A DNA stretch of 64,000 nucleotides from Adiantum capillus-veneris (GCA_014529385.2 CM043952.1:70501299-70565298); one strand, 5' to 3'; positions 11,766-23,212 are shown, counted from the stretch's first letter. Notes: generated from the sequence alone by a model not told the origin. Program-made: numbers and translations.

Positions 11766-12240
11766 CAAAACGGGGAAGCTCCTGAAGAAGTAGATGATGA
11801 TATACCAGATGCTCATCTTTTCAATATTGAAATGATACCCAAATGGTCTCATGAAATTGTTAGCATTCTTTCCTTTGGAGGAAGGTTTGATAACAAGGAA
11901 GACATATCCAAACAAAAAATAATTCGACAAACAAAAAACTTCCAGTTGATTGCAGGACGGCTGTATCATCTAGGATTGGACCAAATTCTACGATTATGTA
12001 TAAATCCAAAGGAATTCGAGTGTTATCTTGAAGAAGCACACGTCCAGGTTTGTGCATTTCATTGTTCAACAATGAAAACACACCAAAGACTAAAACAATT
12101 GGGGGTTTATTGGCCAACTATGTACGCTGACACACATGCTTACGTTAACAATTGTACTATAGGTAGTGCCAAACGACCAGTGGATCACGCGACATTGTTT
12201 CAAGTAAACATTGCACCTGCATGGAGTCAATATATCATTG
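11766..12240 (+). pseudogene. First integrase zinc-binding (H2C2) copy, damaged
   Basis: CYLEEAHVQVCAFHCSTMKT, then QLGVYWPTMYADTHAYVNNC, resembles the gypsy H2C2 integrase N-terminus (G-x-x-W-P-x-x) but lacks clean Cys spacing. It is followed by PAWSQYIIDFLTTRTFPE, as at the start of an integrase core, and then a second, better-preserved H2C2 unit. This looks like a partial duplication of the RH-INT junction. Confidence 0.6.
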
Positions 12241-13470
12241 ATTTCTTAACCACAAGGACGTTTCCTGAAAACATAACAAGAGCACGGAAAAGGGCTATAG
12301 AGCCGGACGCTCGCGACTTTAGTTTAATTGGGAACCAACTCTATAAGCGAGGAAAGGACAATCGACTTAGAATCTGTGAAAGTGAAAGTGAATACCTGCT
12401 GATTCTAGAACACGCACATGGCGGAATAAGTGGAGGCCATTTTTTAGGCGATAAGACGACAAAAATTGTCTTAACCGCAGGAATATGGTGGCCTACATTG
12501 CATATGGATGCTGAAGAGTTTGTAAAGCGTTGCGACGCTTGTCAACGCACCAAGGTGCCGATAAAGAGAGATGAGATGCCACTACGGCCAATGATGGGAG
12601 CAAGGGAATTTGCAAATGGGGCATTGATTTTATGGGACCTATTTCACCCCCTGCATATCGCACCCATACCCAATATATCATTGTGGCTACGGACTATTTC
12701 ACAAAATGGGCAGAAGCCAAGGCAACACAAAAAGTAGATGCACGAACCACTGCACAATTTTTGTATGAGAATGTCTTTGTACGATACGGATTACCAATAG
12801 AAATTGTCAGTGATCGAGGGACACATTTTCTAGTCATTGAATATCTGCTAGAGAAATTCATGGTCATACATAGAAAATCTGCTCCATACCATCCACAGGC
12901 TAATGGACAAGATGAGGTCACAAATAAAACACTATGCACGGTTCTCACTAAAATTGTATCAGAGTCAAGAACATATTGGGATCAGAAGTTACACTCAACA
13001 CTATGGGCATACAAGGTAGCTTACAAAACATCAATAGGAACAACACCGTACAACATGGTGTTTGGTCTAAATGCTATATTACCCATAGAGTTTTTAATTC
13101 CAACTCTACGAGTAGTGAAAAGCTTAGAATGGATAGGGCATGAGATCTCTTCAAGAATAGATGATCTTGAAAAGCTAGATGAACTTCGCTTACGAGATGT
13201 AGCTTCAATCTATGATAAAAAGAGAAGACAAAAAGAGTTTTTTTGACAAGCATGTATGTGCGCACGAAAGAGTTCAAAACAGGTGATTATATACTTGTTT
13301 ATACCTTGAAGTAACATGCCAAGAAACTTAAGAAGCGAGGGATGGGACCCTTTGTGATTAGTGACCTATCACAAAGCGGAGCTGTCAAGCTTGCTACACT
13401 AGCAGGAGAAGAAATGCCAAATTGGATTAGTGGGTGTCGATTAAAGAAATATCATTTATCACTAACATAG
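12241..13470 (+). pseudogene. Gypsy integrase (H2C2, core, GPY-like end)
   Basis: The second zinc-binding unit has HAHGGISGGHFLGDKTT and RCDACQRTK (HHCC). The frame changes near 12630. The catalytic core then reads YIIVATDYFTKWAEA (first Asp), IVSDRGTHF (second Asp) and PYHPQANGQDEVTNKT, where the usual N-G-x-x-E becomes NGQDE. After a break near 13246, KKRGMGPFVISDLSQSG and RLKKYHLSLT form a GPY/F-like C-terminus ending at TAG about 13470. The domain order is complete, but frameshifts break it. Confidence 0.85.
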
Positions 13471-13473
13471 GAT

Positions 13474-13998
13474 ATGATTCAACAAATCCATCAAGAAAAA
13501 CAACGGATGAAGGAGAAACAGAGGGTACGAGAAGAAGCCCAAGCAGAAGCAAAAGAACGCATTGCAAAAAAACGGATTCTACGACAAAGACAACAATGTG
13601 GATCACTGTTGCGAATCAATTCCATTCTACTAACGAATTTTGATGAATACACAGTGGAGCCAATAATTGCAGTCAAAGTGGGTAGCAATCAAGTTGAATC
13701 GACGGCATTGCTTGATTCTAGAGCTCAAGCAAATCTAATCTCTTACAGATTATACAAACAGATCAAACCCAAAGGTCAACTACATCCTACTCCACAAGTG
13801 CTAGAAACTAGTACATCACATTCACTGAAAACATTGGGCTGGATTGTATTGCATGTACAAGTACATCAATATATTTACCCACACAAGTTTTATGTGGTCG
13901 AGGATGAAAGCACACAACACTCCATGTTGTTGGGACAACCTTGGCAAAAAGAGTACAATGTACAGATAGATTGGAATGCGGATGCAGTCAAAATCTAG
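13474..13998 (+). pseudogene. Second retropepsin-like ORF, downstream of integrase
   Basis: An ATG-started frame of 174 codons follows integrase directly. Its first 45 residues are a charged helix (QQIHQEKQRMKEKQRVREE). Then comes VESTALLDSRAQANLIS, which matches the retropepsin active site D-S/T-G-A with Gly replaced by Arg. After about 80 residues comes SMLLGQPWQKEYNVQIDW, the usual LLG-x-PW-L end of the fold. So it is a second protease-like domain in an unusual place. The first protease domain lies at 8.95 kb. Loss of the catalytic Gly suggests it is inactive or serves as a binding domain. Confidence 0.7.
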
Positions 13999-16013
13999 CA
14001 TGCACTGAGAACAACAGGTGATAGCCTTTGCTCAGCAACCACGGAGAATCAGCTGCCAGCAATGCAATCACTGGATAAAGAGCCAAAAGGAAGGGTGCCA
14101 CTAAAAAACAACATGATACCCAAGGCTAACAAATAGAGAACTGCCAAGCATGCTCACTACAAGCATACAAAGTCACCAACCGCAGTGAAAAGATCAAGGT
14201 TACCAACATGCGATAAACAAGTATGGGTGCGGAAGGATAGAGGTGACGTAGCAGACAAACCACAATACAACAGAAGAAATCAAAAGGAGAAGACAGTTCA
14301 ACCAATAACCAAGGGAATAAAATAGATATGGATCCCAAAGAAAATGCTCAGCCACAACTTAAATACGACTCGCATTTGGATCCCGAAACCAAAACAAAAG
14401 GAACTCCCTTCAGTACAAGCAAGATCGGCATGCAGACACACACAACATACGAAAACGGTAAACCGATTTATGTGGGTGCCAATCAGCAACAAAATAATGA
14501 CAACCGCGGAAGTAGCAATAAACCTACAAAAACCGGCAAGGCAAAGCTACAAATGGAAAGAAAAAGAGACAAAGTCTATGGCCAATTCCGCCCCGAAAAT
14601 TCTCTCCAAGGAGACGACTACGGCCATATCGACAGTAGCGGCAAACCTTGCGACTGTTGCAAGAATAACGATCAAACAAAGAGAGGTAGAGTTACAACTT
14701 TTGCTTGCAAAGAAAATCTGCCAACAAAATCAACAACCAACAGGAAACCTCGACGGCGAATGCCAATAAGCATCTTGCTTATACCCTTCTCTTGCACAAC
14801 ATTAATTTTTCCATGCATTGACCGAGTATGCATAATATAGGGCCACATTACACGGCCAAGCATTAGCACAATTTTTTAACCCATGCACGGCACATACTCC
14901 GAGGCGATACATTGTCGTTCGGGAGGACTTCGGCTAGGAGGGGGGGAGGCATTCTCAAATGCGGACCCAATGGCAAAAAGAGCAAAAAAGGGCATGTTTT
15001 TCGACTATTTTAAGGGTTTTCGTTTGATTGAGAAATTTTCTGGACTAACCTAGGTACATATGCCCTTATACAGCATGAATCTACAAGTATATGGGGCCAA
15101 ACGCCAAATCAAGCCCCTAGGTGTGTGTATATAAGTAAAAATAGCCATTTTTCGGGCAAAATATTGAAAAAACGAAGAAATACGGCCATAAAAATTGCAT
15201 GTGAGTGTACATAGTGTTTTGCGGTAATGTTTTTGATTTATTACGATTTTTGGGAATTTTTTGGGTTTAATTTTCTAGTTTCCTTTTAATTTTACTAATT
15301 TTCGGCAGAAAAACTTCAAAAATACAAAAAGCAGGTGAAAAACGATCGTAATGAAAAACAAAAAATATGGGGATGATCAGTGACTGTAGGACAACCTATG
15401 GTACAGTGGGGGTGCAATTATGATGGAGCGGAAAGCGTGATTTGGCCACATTTTGACTGAAACGTCAAATTTCTCGTAAACTGGGCAAATGAAGTCCAAA
15501 TCAAGAAATTTTTGAGCCTAAACCGCATCTCGCAAGAAGTTGGGAGCACATGTCAAATTTCATGAAAAGTGGTCCGGGGACCCCCATTATAAGAAATTCT
15601 CACTTCATTTTAAGCTCATTTTCACTATTGACTTTTGAGAAGAGAGCTTCTGCCACCTAGAGCGAACGGAACTTCTAGCAGCTTCTACGATGCGCACGAC
15701 TACCTGACCGGCTCCAGACATGAGAGGTAGGCTCAGCACCTTGAGCTTTTCGCGCATGTTAGTCATTTTGTGGCGAAAACTAGTGTAGGGTTCACACAGA
15801 AAGCGGGCAGTAGAGACCTACAAGTAGAAGTGGCCACCTAACGGCTAACCCAAAAGCAATGAGACTTCATTGGCAGCTTACCTTAGCATAGGAGACCAGT
15901 CCTGGATGTCCAAAGGTAGTAGAAAACCATTGGGAAAAACCCTAATTCCTAGAGCCCCTCAAGAGGCCACCAAATGGGAAATCGATGGAGAGGCGCCCAA
16001 ATGCTACCAAAAC
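13999..16013 (+). other. Non-coding 3' region of the giant gypsy element
   Basis: 14000-14850 is A-rich with open frames in several phases (14328-14840, 14344-14769) that have no family features. 14850-15600 has low-complexity T/A tracts. 15600-16010 shows nothing recognisable. Confidence 0.45.
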
Positions 16014-18912
16014 TCATGATGGATTAGATATTGTGGATACTTTGTCAGCCATGCCTTTCTCCACTTGGGTTGAGATTCTCCACTTGGGTTGAGATTCGAC
16101 TATCAACTTTACTCCTTTAGGCTTGGAGATGTCTGCTTTGTACATTGGCACTGTTGGCTCCTCTATGATCCGCTTGTTGATAGTGGCGGCTTCATATTTC
16201 AGCAGAGGATATGGGAGAGAGGGCTGTAGCCATTCACGCCGAAGGTTGTTGGCATCTATCTTCTGAATAGTCATTGATTTAAAGACCCTTTGCTCCCATT
16301 CCAAAGCTTCTCTAGTTGTGTCTTTGACTGCAGCTTCTATTGCCTTTTGGAGCTTCTCTTCTTCTTCTTGTGTCAGATATGTGGCTCTTGAGAGGGTCCT
16401 ACAAGGATTTCCTCTTGCATGGTGGTGTCCACTAGATCTGCCACATTCTCTAAGTCTATTCCCTCCATGGCTGCTGGCCCGATGCTAAACTGCTCTACTG
16501 TTTGCTACTGGCCTCTCAGCTCTTCTATTTGCTTCTGAAATGTCTTCTTTCTGCTTCAGCTTGTTCTCCCATATTCACAAGGAGGTCATTCAAATCGGCA
16601 TTTATCTTTTCCGCCTCTTCGAGCTTTCTCTTGATGGTTTCTAGCTCATTCTGCATTGCTTTGTGCTCTTCTTTGATGCGGGTTTGCATGACCACTGACT
16701 CCTCGGCCATCATCAGCCTCTGCTTTTTCTCTAAGGTTAACTCCTTTTGGAGCTCTTTCATTAGTTCTTCATAAAGCTCGGTCTCTTAAGTGGTGTGAGT
16801 CGAGCTAGTAGCTCTGACTTTGGCAGGAGATGCCCGTAGCCGTTGGATGGTTTGATCTTTGACTTTCATCTGGTCTTTAAGCTCTATTACCTCATCCTGG
16901 CTCGCCTCATTCTCTAGCTCTGCCTTTTCCTTGGCATTTCTCATGGCTTCCACTTCCTTGGATTCTTCAGCAAGTTGTAGGGTTAGGTTGTCCCTTTCCC
17001 TTTCTGCATCTGTCAATGACTTGCTGAGTTTTCTGTATTCTTCTTTAGGTCTTTGAATTCTTTGATCTGCTGCCTGATTCTCTCGTTCCATCTCCTAGCA
17101 TCTTTGTAATGCATGGCCAGACTGGCTTGCAGCTCTGCTTCTTTCTCTATATGCCCTTGGCTTTGTTTTTGTAGTGTGTCTACTTCAGATTTGATCAGAA
17201 CTTCATTGGCTTTGAGATTAGCAATCTCACTTTCTGTGGCCATTGATTTTGCCCTGAGCCCGGTTAGCTTGTTCATCACCACATCCCAATCATTGGTGGG
17301 TGGCTGTAGGTCCACTGTATCAGTGGCCATCTCTTTTAGTTCCACTAACCACAGGCTCTGCATCTGTTCTTTGGGCCTTGTGCTTGCCAAGTCAAATGCT
17401 ATTGTAGCTGCCTCTTCTCTTGAATATCCCGCAGCTAGTAGATCACGAAATGTGTTAAACCTTCTTTCCTCTGGATCTATCTTTTCATCTTTCTGTTTAT
17501 CTTCTTCTTGCTTCTCTTGCTCTTGGCTCTTTTCTTGCTGAAAATATTCTTGTTCCTCCTCCTTTTGTTGGGTTTGTGGAGGGCTACGAGGAGGTGGTGA
17601 TGGCGGTGGGCTGGATTCCGGGCTTGACGGTGGCGTTGGTGGCTTCTTCTTGAAGTCCCGGTCCGCCTTGGTCTTCCGATCTCTTTCCTGGCCTTCCTGC
17701 TCTTCTAGCAGTTGCCGTCGTACTTCATCCACTTCTTCTTCTGTAAATGGGATGTATTCTGCCGTAGCATCCAAGATCTCAAAATTTTTGATATAATCTT
17801 CAAACCTATCTCTGTGCACCCTTCAGGATGACCCCGACATGGCTTCCACGGACGGCTTCCATAACTCACTCAAATCTCCCTTGAGTGCTCTTTCCGCTCT
17901 GAAGCTTTCCATTAATCTTTCTAACCGTGCCACTTTCTGTGATTTTGTCTCTTTGACCGGTACTTGTACAGTTTTCTTCTTTCCCTTCTTCAACTCTGGC
18001 TGCTCCTCTTGCACGGTCTCTAACCGGCGCTTCAATCTTGTGGCAACTTTGGGTGCTTTGGGATGATCATCCTCCTTATCTTCTTTGAGCCTTAGCCAGT
18101 CATTCTGTGATGGAGGGTCAACCATCTTCCCTTGGCGTGCAATGCCCCATAAACCACTTTCGTTATCAGCTCACCCGGCACAATGTAGGTGGGGTTCTTG
18201 TTGCCCATCCTCACCAGATTGTCATGGATATAAGCAGCATAGTTGATCACCTTCGGCTTGCTCTTCTGCATTGCCCAGGTGAAGGTGGTGGCAATGGCTC
18301 CAGGCGGCATTCTGTACTTTTGTGGCCGCTTTGTACACATATGGAAGTACTGGTTATAAAGCTGGCTCATGACCGCCACTTTCGGGTTTGCAATGTCTTT
18401 AAAGGTGTAGTTGCTCTTCTTTTCAGAGTACACCTTGACTTCATCTCTTCTCTTTGTCACACTATCCCCTTTGTTGGAGAGGTCTAGTGCTGCTGCTACC
18501 ACTCTCTCTGTGATTACAATCACAATGTCCGGCTTGCCCTGCAGATCAGTGACTGTGGCCACTCCATCTTCTTTGATTGTAGTTACGAACTCCAAACTCT
18601 TTTGATGTCGATTCCCACTAGCAAAGCTTCAAATTAGTTATGGAGATCTATCTTCTCCAGGTACTTTGCCATCTTGCTTCTGAAAAACTCATTGAGCTCC
18701 CGAGGTAGCATGGGTAGCTCTATTGCATTTCCTTCAGTATCTTTGAACATGCCTTGGTAGATCTTTAAATCATTTGACTCCAGCAAATCCTCCTGAATCC
18801 ATGTGCTGGTTGGCTTCAGAGTTCCTTCTGGGATGACAAACGGCTCTACTTCTTCCAAGTAATCTTTTATGGTCATCCTCTTCTTCTTTGCCCGGGATTT
18901 TGTGGCTGCCAT
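16014..18912 (-). pseudogene. Antisense gene of the giant gypsy element
   Basis: A chain of minus-strand frames runs from an ATG at 18912 (MAATKSRAKKKRMTIKDYLE) through 18595-18092, 18125-17823 and 17819-17013 to 16525. Frameshifts lie near 18640, 18120 and 17080, and a single in-frame TGA (17825-17823) joins two segments. The N-terminal third is globular (RPQKYRMPPGAIATTFTWAM). The middle is extremely Pro- and Glu-rich (KKPPTPPSSPESSPPPSP). The C-terminal third is a long coiled coil. Antisense ORFs between pol and the 3' LTR are known in Tat-lineage gypsy elements; I infer that relationship from position and composition only. Function unknown. Confidence 0.7.
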
Positions 18913-19078
18913 AGATCCTGTTGCACTTAGTAGTCCTACGTTAGCGTTTTTTCCACATCAGCTGAGAAACTGAGTTTTAACTATCCAAATGACTTGAAAA
19001 TTGAAAATAAAACTTAAAAGGAACTAGGGAAATCCTCCATGTGCTCACAGTCTAAATTCTGGCCAAATTTTATTATTT

Positions 19079-19956
19079 AGACATCCTACGCGTAGGATGT
19101 CTTTCTCATCAGTTTTTGGTGAAACTTGGCATGTTGGTGGTCGTTGGCCTGCGCAACATGGCTATGTGATTGGAATTGGGTTTGGGCATCAAAAAGTGCA
19201 TTTTTGGGCAGATTCAGGCTTTAGGCTCACAAATTGGTAGGATGTCCACAACAGGTGGCAAATGATATTCAAATGGGTTGAAATTTGGTATATGGGCTCC
19301 TTACACCATGGTAATGGCTCCCATGATGTCATTTCTTACATAGTAAGTCAAAATCATGCTGGAGACATCATATGCGTAGGATGTCTTTTTCATCAAAATA
19401 GCTTGATATTTGTCCTGTGGGTAGCTCTTGGCATGTGGAACATGGTCCTGCTCTTGGATTTTGATTTGGACAAGATTTGGTGTTGGTAAGACCATGTGTA
19501 GTGTTTTTGGGCTCAAAAAGTGTATCTTGGAGGTGTTGGGGGCCAAAAGTGATGGGAATGGATTGAAACTTGATATATGAGCTCTTGAAGGTGATATGAA
19601 GAGATTTGGAATTGAAAAACACCATCTGTGGGCCAAAAATGTCATTTAGACATCCTACGCGTAGGATGTCTATTTCATCATTTTTTGCATGTGACCACAC
19701 AGATAGCTTGGCAATGTGCCCATGAATGTATTGTGCAAGTTTCATGTGATTTGGACAAGTTTTGGTAGTTCTATGGCATATTATTGCCTCTATGCCCTGA
19801 CTTTGCGTTTTTTCATGCATATGAGGTCAATTTTTGTCCATATGTGATGAAACTTGGTGGCTAGTATGTAAAGGCTATTCAGAAACTTTGTGTGATGAGA
19901 GATGTTGGGGTTGGTGCCCAAAAATGTCCTTGAGACATCCTACGCGTAGGATGTCT
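19079..19956 (+). repeat. 3' palindrome array, four sites 284-285 bp apart
   Basis: The same 24-bp palindrome as in the leader lies at 19079-19102, 19363-19386 (two changes in one arm), 19648-19671 and 19933-19956. Start-to-start distances are 284, 285 and 285 bp. Between the sites the sequence is diverged but shares phrases (catcattttt, gaaacttg, atgg-rich stretches), so this is an old tandem repeat in which the palindrome has been kept. It lies between the antisense gene and the short sense ORF. Confidence 0.92.
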
Positions 19957-20888
19957 CTTGATGAAATTTTTGTGGAAACTGCTACTGGTGCCTGCCCTTA
20001 GTCCCCCTGAGTCCCTTTTAAGCCTTATTTCAACAAAAAAGTCAAATAGATAGAAAGTAACTCCCTGTGTGGATTTCAGAGCTTCCGAGCCGTTTTTTGA
20101 CTTTTGGAGTGCTTTTCGGCAATGAAATTTCTTGATGTTGGTCTCCATAGCTTCCCTATCCCTTGAGGATCCTTGCCATATGGTTTTTATCGACTTTGGC
20201 TTCATCGGAGCTCCGTTTGGCAATTTGTCGCTCTAGAAGCGCCTGTGGTTGCGTTTACATGTCGTTGATGACTTGTGGTGTTCTACCACCATAGGACTTG
20301 GTTTTCGATGGTCTAGGAAAGCCGCTCGTGAAGTTTGGTGGTAAACAGACATGCGGTTTGGCCGCGAGAGCTAGTTGACGCTTTGTGTGTTTGATGTCGT
20401 TTCTAAATTTTAGTGCCTCTTAGGGTCACCTTTTGGCCATGTGGGCTATATAGACTTGTCGAGCATGTTGAGATGCTCCTACCTACCTATAGTGCGTTCT
20501 CTAGAGAAAATTCCATATACACGGAGATTCTACTCTTGTGTGTGCCAACCCTTGGATTCAGGGTGTGTGCATGTCTTGATTCTCAAGTGATGACTCCCAA
20601 GCCCCCCCCCCTGATAGTGACCTCTTAGTGCCCTTTTATAGGTGTAGGCTACATTAGTTTATGATAATTTGATTAGGTTAAGGCACTAATCAGGAGAGAG
20701 AAAGCAAGGAGTTGGGTCACAGATGGTTGACCCTTGCTTTGTCTTAGGAGAACTTTAAAATGATGTCTCCTAGGTGGGCCTTTGTGACCATCACTTAGAG
20801 AGAGGTGGCAATATACAATTGGTTTTTATACAAGGCTTTTCGCATGAAAACGGGAAAATAGATTAGCCTATGGATATTTACTACGAAG
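19957..20888 (+). other. Non-coding stretch before the short sense ORF
   Basis: A mixture of unique sequence and a C8 run near 20604-20612. The open frames on either strand are short and lack motifs. Confidence 0.4.
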
Positions 20889-21440
20889 ATGCATCGTGGA
20901 CTGGTAGAGGCACCTAAAGTCATCAGAGATAACCTAAGTTTCTGCCCTCAACCAAGGATGCAGACGTGGAAGGCCCATGAGCTATTGCAAAGAAGCCAAC
21001 CTACTTGGCTAAATTACCCAAAGCTTCCACGCTCGAAGGCAGGCGAGAGAATAACTGAGCAATACATGGTGAAAACCCTAACGGGCACCATCAAAGTGTT
21101 CACTGGCTCGCCTGACCTATCTTGCATTATGATGAGAAAGATTTGCAAAACACTTTTGGCAGTCTTTGAGACGTTCAAACCAGGCCAGGCGACAGACAAT
21201 ATCTTCTTTTTTCAAGATACATACAGATGTGCATACGATCTGTCTGGTCAGCCTTCCAAGGAGGTGATACATGCATTGTATCAAACGATCATGTTTTTGC
21301 CATCCTATCACCTCTAGGCCTTTGAAGAAGCTTTCTACACCGGCTTCTTCACAATCAGCACAGATATATTCGACCCATTGCTACTAGCTCAACATGCAAG
21401 ATATGAGTCACTGCTCAAGATGAGAGAAAGCCTACGATGA
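20889..21440 (+). pseudogene. Short sense ORF next to the 3' LTR, unknown
   Basis: ATG at 20889. The frame runs 142 codons to a TAG (21315-21317) and then stays open for another 40 codons to TGA about 21440, so one nonsense change splits a 183-codon reading. The protein is mixed alpha/beta in look (TGTIKVFTGSPDLSCIMMRK, ATDNIFFFQDTYRCAYDL). I do not recognise it. The position just before the polypurine tract is where some gypsy elements carry an env-like ORF, but I see no signal peptide or membrane segment, so I do not call it env. Confidence 0.5.
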
Positions 21441-21477
21441 AGAAGCAGCTCAACAGCCATGTTGGGGACGACATGAA

Positions 21478-21492
21478 CAAGGAGGGGGGGAG
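21478..21492 (+). promoter_or_regulatory. Polypurine tract of the giant gypsy element
   Basis: CAAGGAGGGGGGGAG sits directly before the 3' LTR (TGTTAGAAGC) and is the expected plus-strand primer. Confidence 0.85.
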
Positions 21493-22420
21493 TGTTAGAA
21501 GCTGGACACACCCTATCGAAAATGACTGCCTGGCGGATTATTATTTTTTGTAATTATTCATTTATTGAGAAAACCGGACATTTCACTTTGTAAATATTGG
21601 GGCTTACAGAAGTTTCCAGATTGTATCCCAGTTTTGACATTTAGATTGAGTAGATGGTTAAATTCGAACATTAGGGTTTGAGATTGTAAGGTATTTATAC
21701 CACTTTTTGACCTTAATGAAAAAACCTTTGTCATTTTAAAAAAGTTTGAAGTCTGTGAGTGAGCGTACTGTGTACGAGAGAGAGTGAGAGCTTTATCTTG
21801 ACGCTACGCGTGCACCGGTGGTCCGAATCGAGTGCGAAGAAGTACAACGTGTTGCCCCCGACGAGAGCTATGCGCCAATACCAACATTGCGCGCGTAGGG
21901 TCCGGTTTTGCGAGCTCCATCTATGAAGCTTCATCTAGTGATTCGGTGAGCATGCGTTGTCCGATTTTGCATTGCAGCATGTCCATGCGTGCGCATTGAG
22001 TAGAGCCACACATTAGGCACTTTAGTTTTTGAAAACGACGACCTTCAAATTTCGGCCAGACATCCTACGTGATTTTGCACCGGGTGTTTTGGGTTGGGGT
22101 TTTGGTTCATAGACCTTAGGGAGAGCGACCTATTGGTGTTAGTAGGGTCTCCTTCAAGTTCTGCGGCGTTTCAAGATTGTTTGATAGGTATTCGGCTCTA
22201 GAAAGCATTGTAGGAAGTTTCCTCTTATGCACTCCTGAAGGCTGTAGCTTAGACATTGGGTAGAGACCTCTGTAGGAATTAGTTAGGAGTCAGTCGAGTG
22301 TAGGTTGACACCCTATGCTTTCTTCCACGCGCCTGCGGGTTGAGATTTGTCCTTAGCTGACAAATCTTGTTAGGTGAGTTCTCGATGTGCTGACGTCCGT
22401 CGCGGTGTATCCGTCTAACA
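21493..22420 (+). repeat. 3' LTR of the giant gypsy element
   Basis: 928-bp copy of the 5' LTR ending CCGTCTAACA, followed by CAACA (22421-22425), which repeats 286-290. It has the same TATTTATA box (21692-21699) and the half-palindrome AGACATCCTACGTG at 22058-22071. Confidence 0.92.
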
Positions 22421-22631
22421 CAACATCAATCCTTGCAGCAAGACCTGCAACATCCTCAACATTGTCTGCATCCTCAGAACCATGACGTACATCAATGCCC
22501 TGCACAATATTACAGATACCCTTTGACAAAAGAACATGTTGCATCATGTAAGCCCACATAGGGTAATTGTCCCCATCCAATCTATTCTCATCAGCAAACA
22601 TCTTGAACGCATCTGTGTTGTTGTCGGCCAT
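22421..22631 (-). pseudogene. Ty1/copia gag, N-terminal half
   Basis: ATG at 22631 opens MADNNTDAFKMFADENRLDG, DNYPMWAYMMQHVLL and GICNIVQGIDV, the D-G-x-N-Y-x-x-W start of copia gag (DUF4219/UBN2 type). The reading continues to the giant-gypsy insertion at 22420 and resumes at 290. The two halves together restore the order seen in the related copia at 63 kb. Confidence 0.85.
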
Positions 22632-22983
22632 ATCAAAGGCCTGCACCTGATGTGAAAATTACCCAAAAAGAGGTGAAATGAAGCAAGAACAACACGTTCT
22701 ATATAGCACAAACCGTAGAAGACTGTAACAGACTTGTTATGCAAAAAAGGCACTGACAGAAATTCTACACAAAATGACAAAATAGCATGTGTAGTACTGC
22801 CTGTAGTAGTGTAAACAAAGGCCGAAATGTGCTCGAATAAACTGAGCTCTTCAAGACTCTCCAATATATTTGTAGACCTGCGAACGCTCGCTAAAGCTCA
22901 CAAAAATTGGAGAAAGTGAGCAGGCGTGTGCTGGAGCTGCTGGCAACTAAGACCAGGAGGACGCAACCTGCTTTGATACTAAT
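22632..22983 (-). other. Copia leader and primer-binding site
   Basis: Non-coding leader between LTR and gag, minus orientation. Next to the LTR the minus strand reads TTAGTATCAAAGCAGG, a mutated form of the TGGTATCAGAGC site that pairs with initiator tRNA-Met in most plant copia elements. Confidence 0.65.
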
Positions 22984-23212
22984 TGTTAAAACTAGGGCTG
23001 CAAGAAAACACACACAGCTTGGAGAAGATTAAGGAAGCTCAAGGCATACAATAGAAAGTCTATTACTTAGTGTGCAATGGAAAGATAAGTTAGCCCTAGA
23101 GTGATGGGCGTATATACAATGCATGGGGGAAAAAAACTCCTAGTGAGGGAAAAAATGCCCCGACGGTCCTAAGTATGTTCACACACATCACTACCACATG
23201 TATATGGTAACA
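22984..23212 (-). repeat. Copia 5' LTR (229 bp)
   Basis: Starts TGTTAAAACTAGGG and ends ATATGGTAACA, a short LTR with TG..CA ends and TGTTA/TAACA inverted termini. It sits beside a Met-tRNA-like primer site. Similar sequence lies at 23217-23445, in part at 42170-42300 (opposite strand) and at 63806-63990. Confidence 0.8.

Larger units (their letters stand above)
291..22420 (+). mobile_element. Giant (22.1 kb) Ty3/gypsy LTR retrotransposon, decayed
   Basis: Two direct LTRs (291-1215 and 21493-22420) begin TGTTAGAAGC and end CCAACA/CTAACA. The element is flanked on both sides by CAACA and sits inside a copia gag gene. A primer-binding-like site follows the 5' LTR and a G-rich polypurine tract precedes the 3' LTR. 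In order the interior holds a 3.9-kb leader, an extra ORF, gag, protease, reverse transcriptase, one RNase H, integrase, a second protease-like domain, an antisense gene, a 285-bp-period palindrome array and a short sense ORF. Domain order PR-RT-RH-INT is gypsy. Its size, extra ORFs and Asp-tRNA-like primer site suggest the Ogre/Tat/Athila side of gypsy. Many stops and frameshifts mean it cannot encode its own proteins now. Confidence 0.93.

Noticed and set aside
14328-14840. Possible coding ORF after the second protease-like domain
   Set aside because: Overlapping open frames in two phases in A-rich sequence, with no motif.
19079-19956. CRISPR-like array of regularly spaced repeats
   Set aside because: Spacing is 285 bp, the repeat is a palindrome in a plant retrotransposon, and intervening sequences are related to each other rather than unique spacers.
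20889-21440. env-like gene
   Set aside because: No signal peptide, transmembrane segment or cleavage site is visible.
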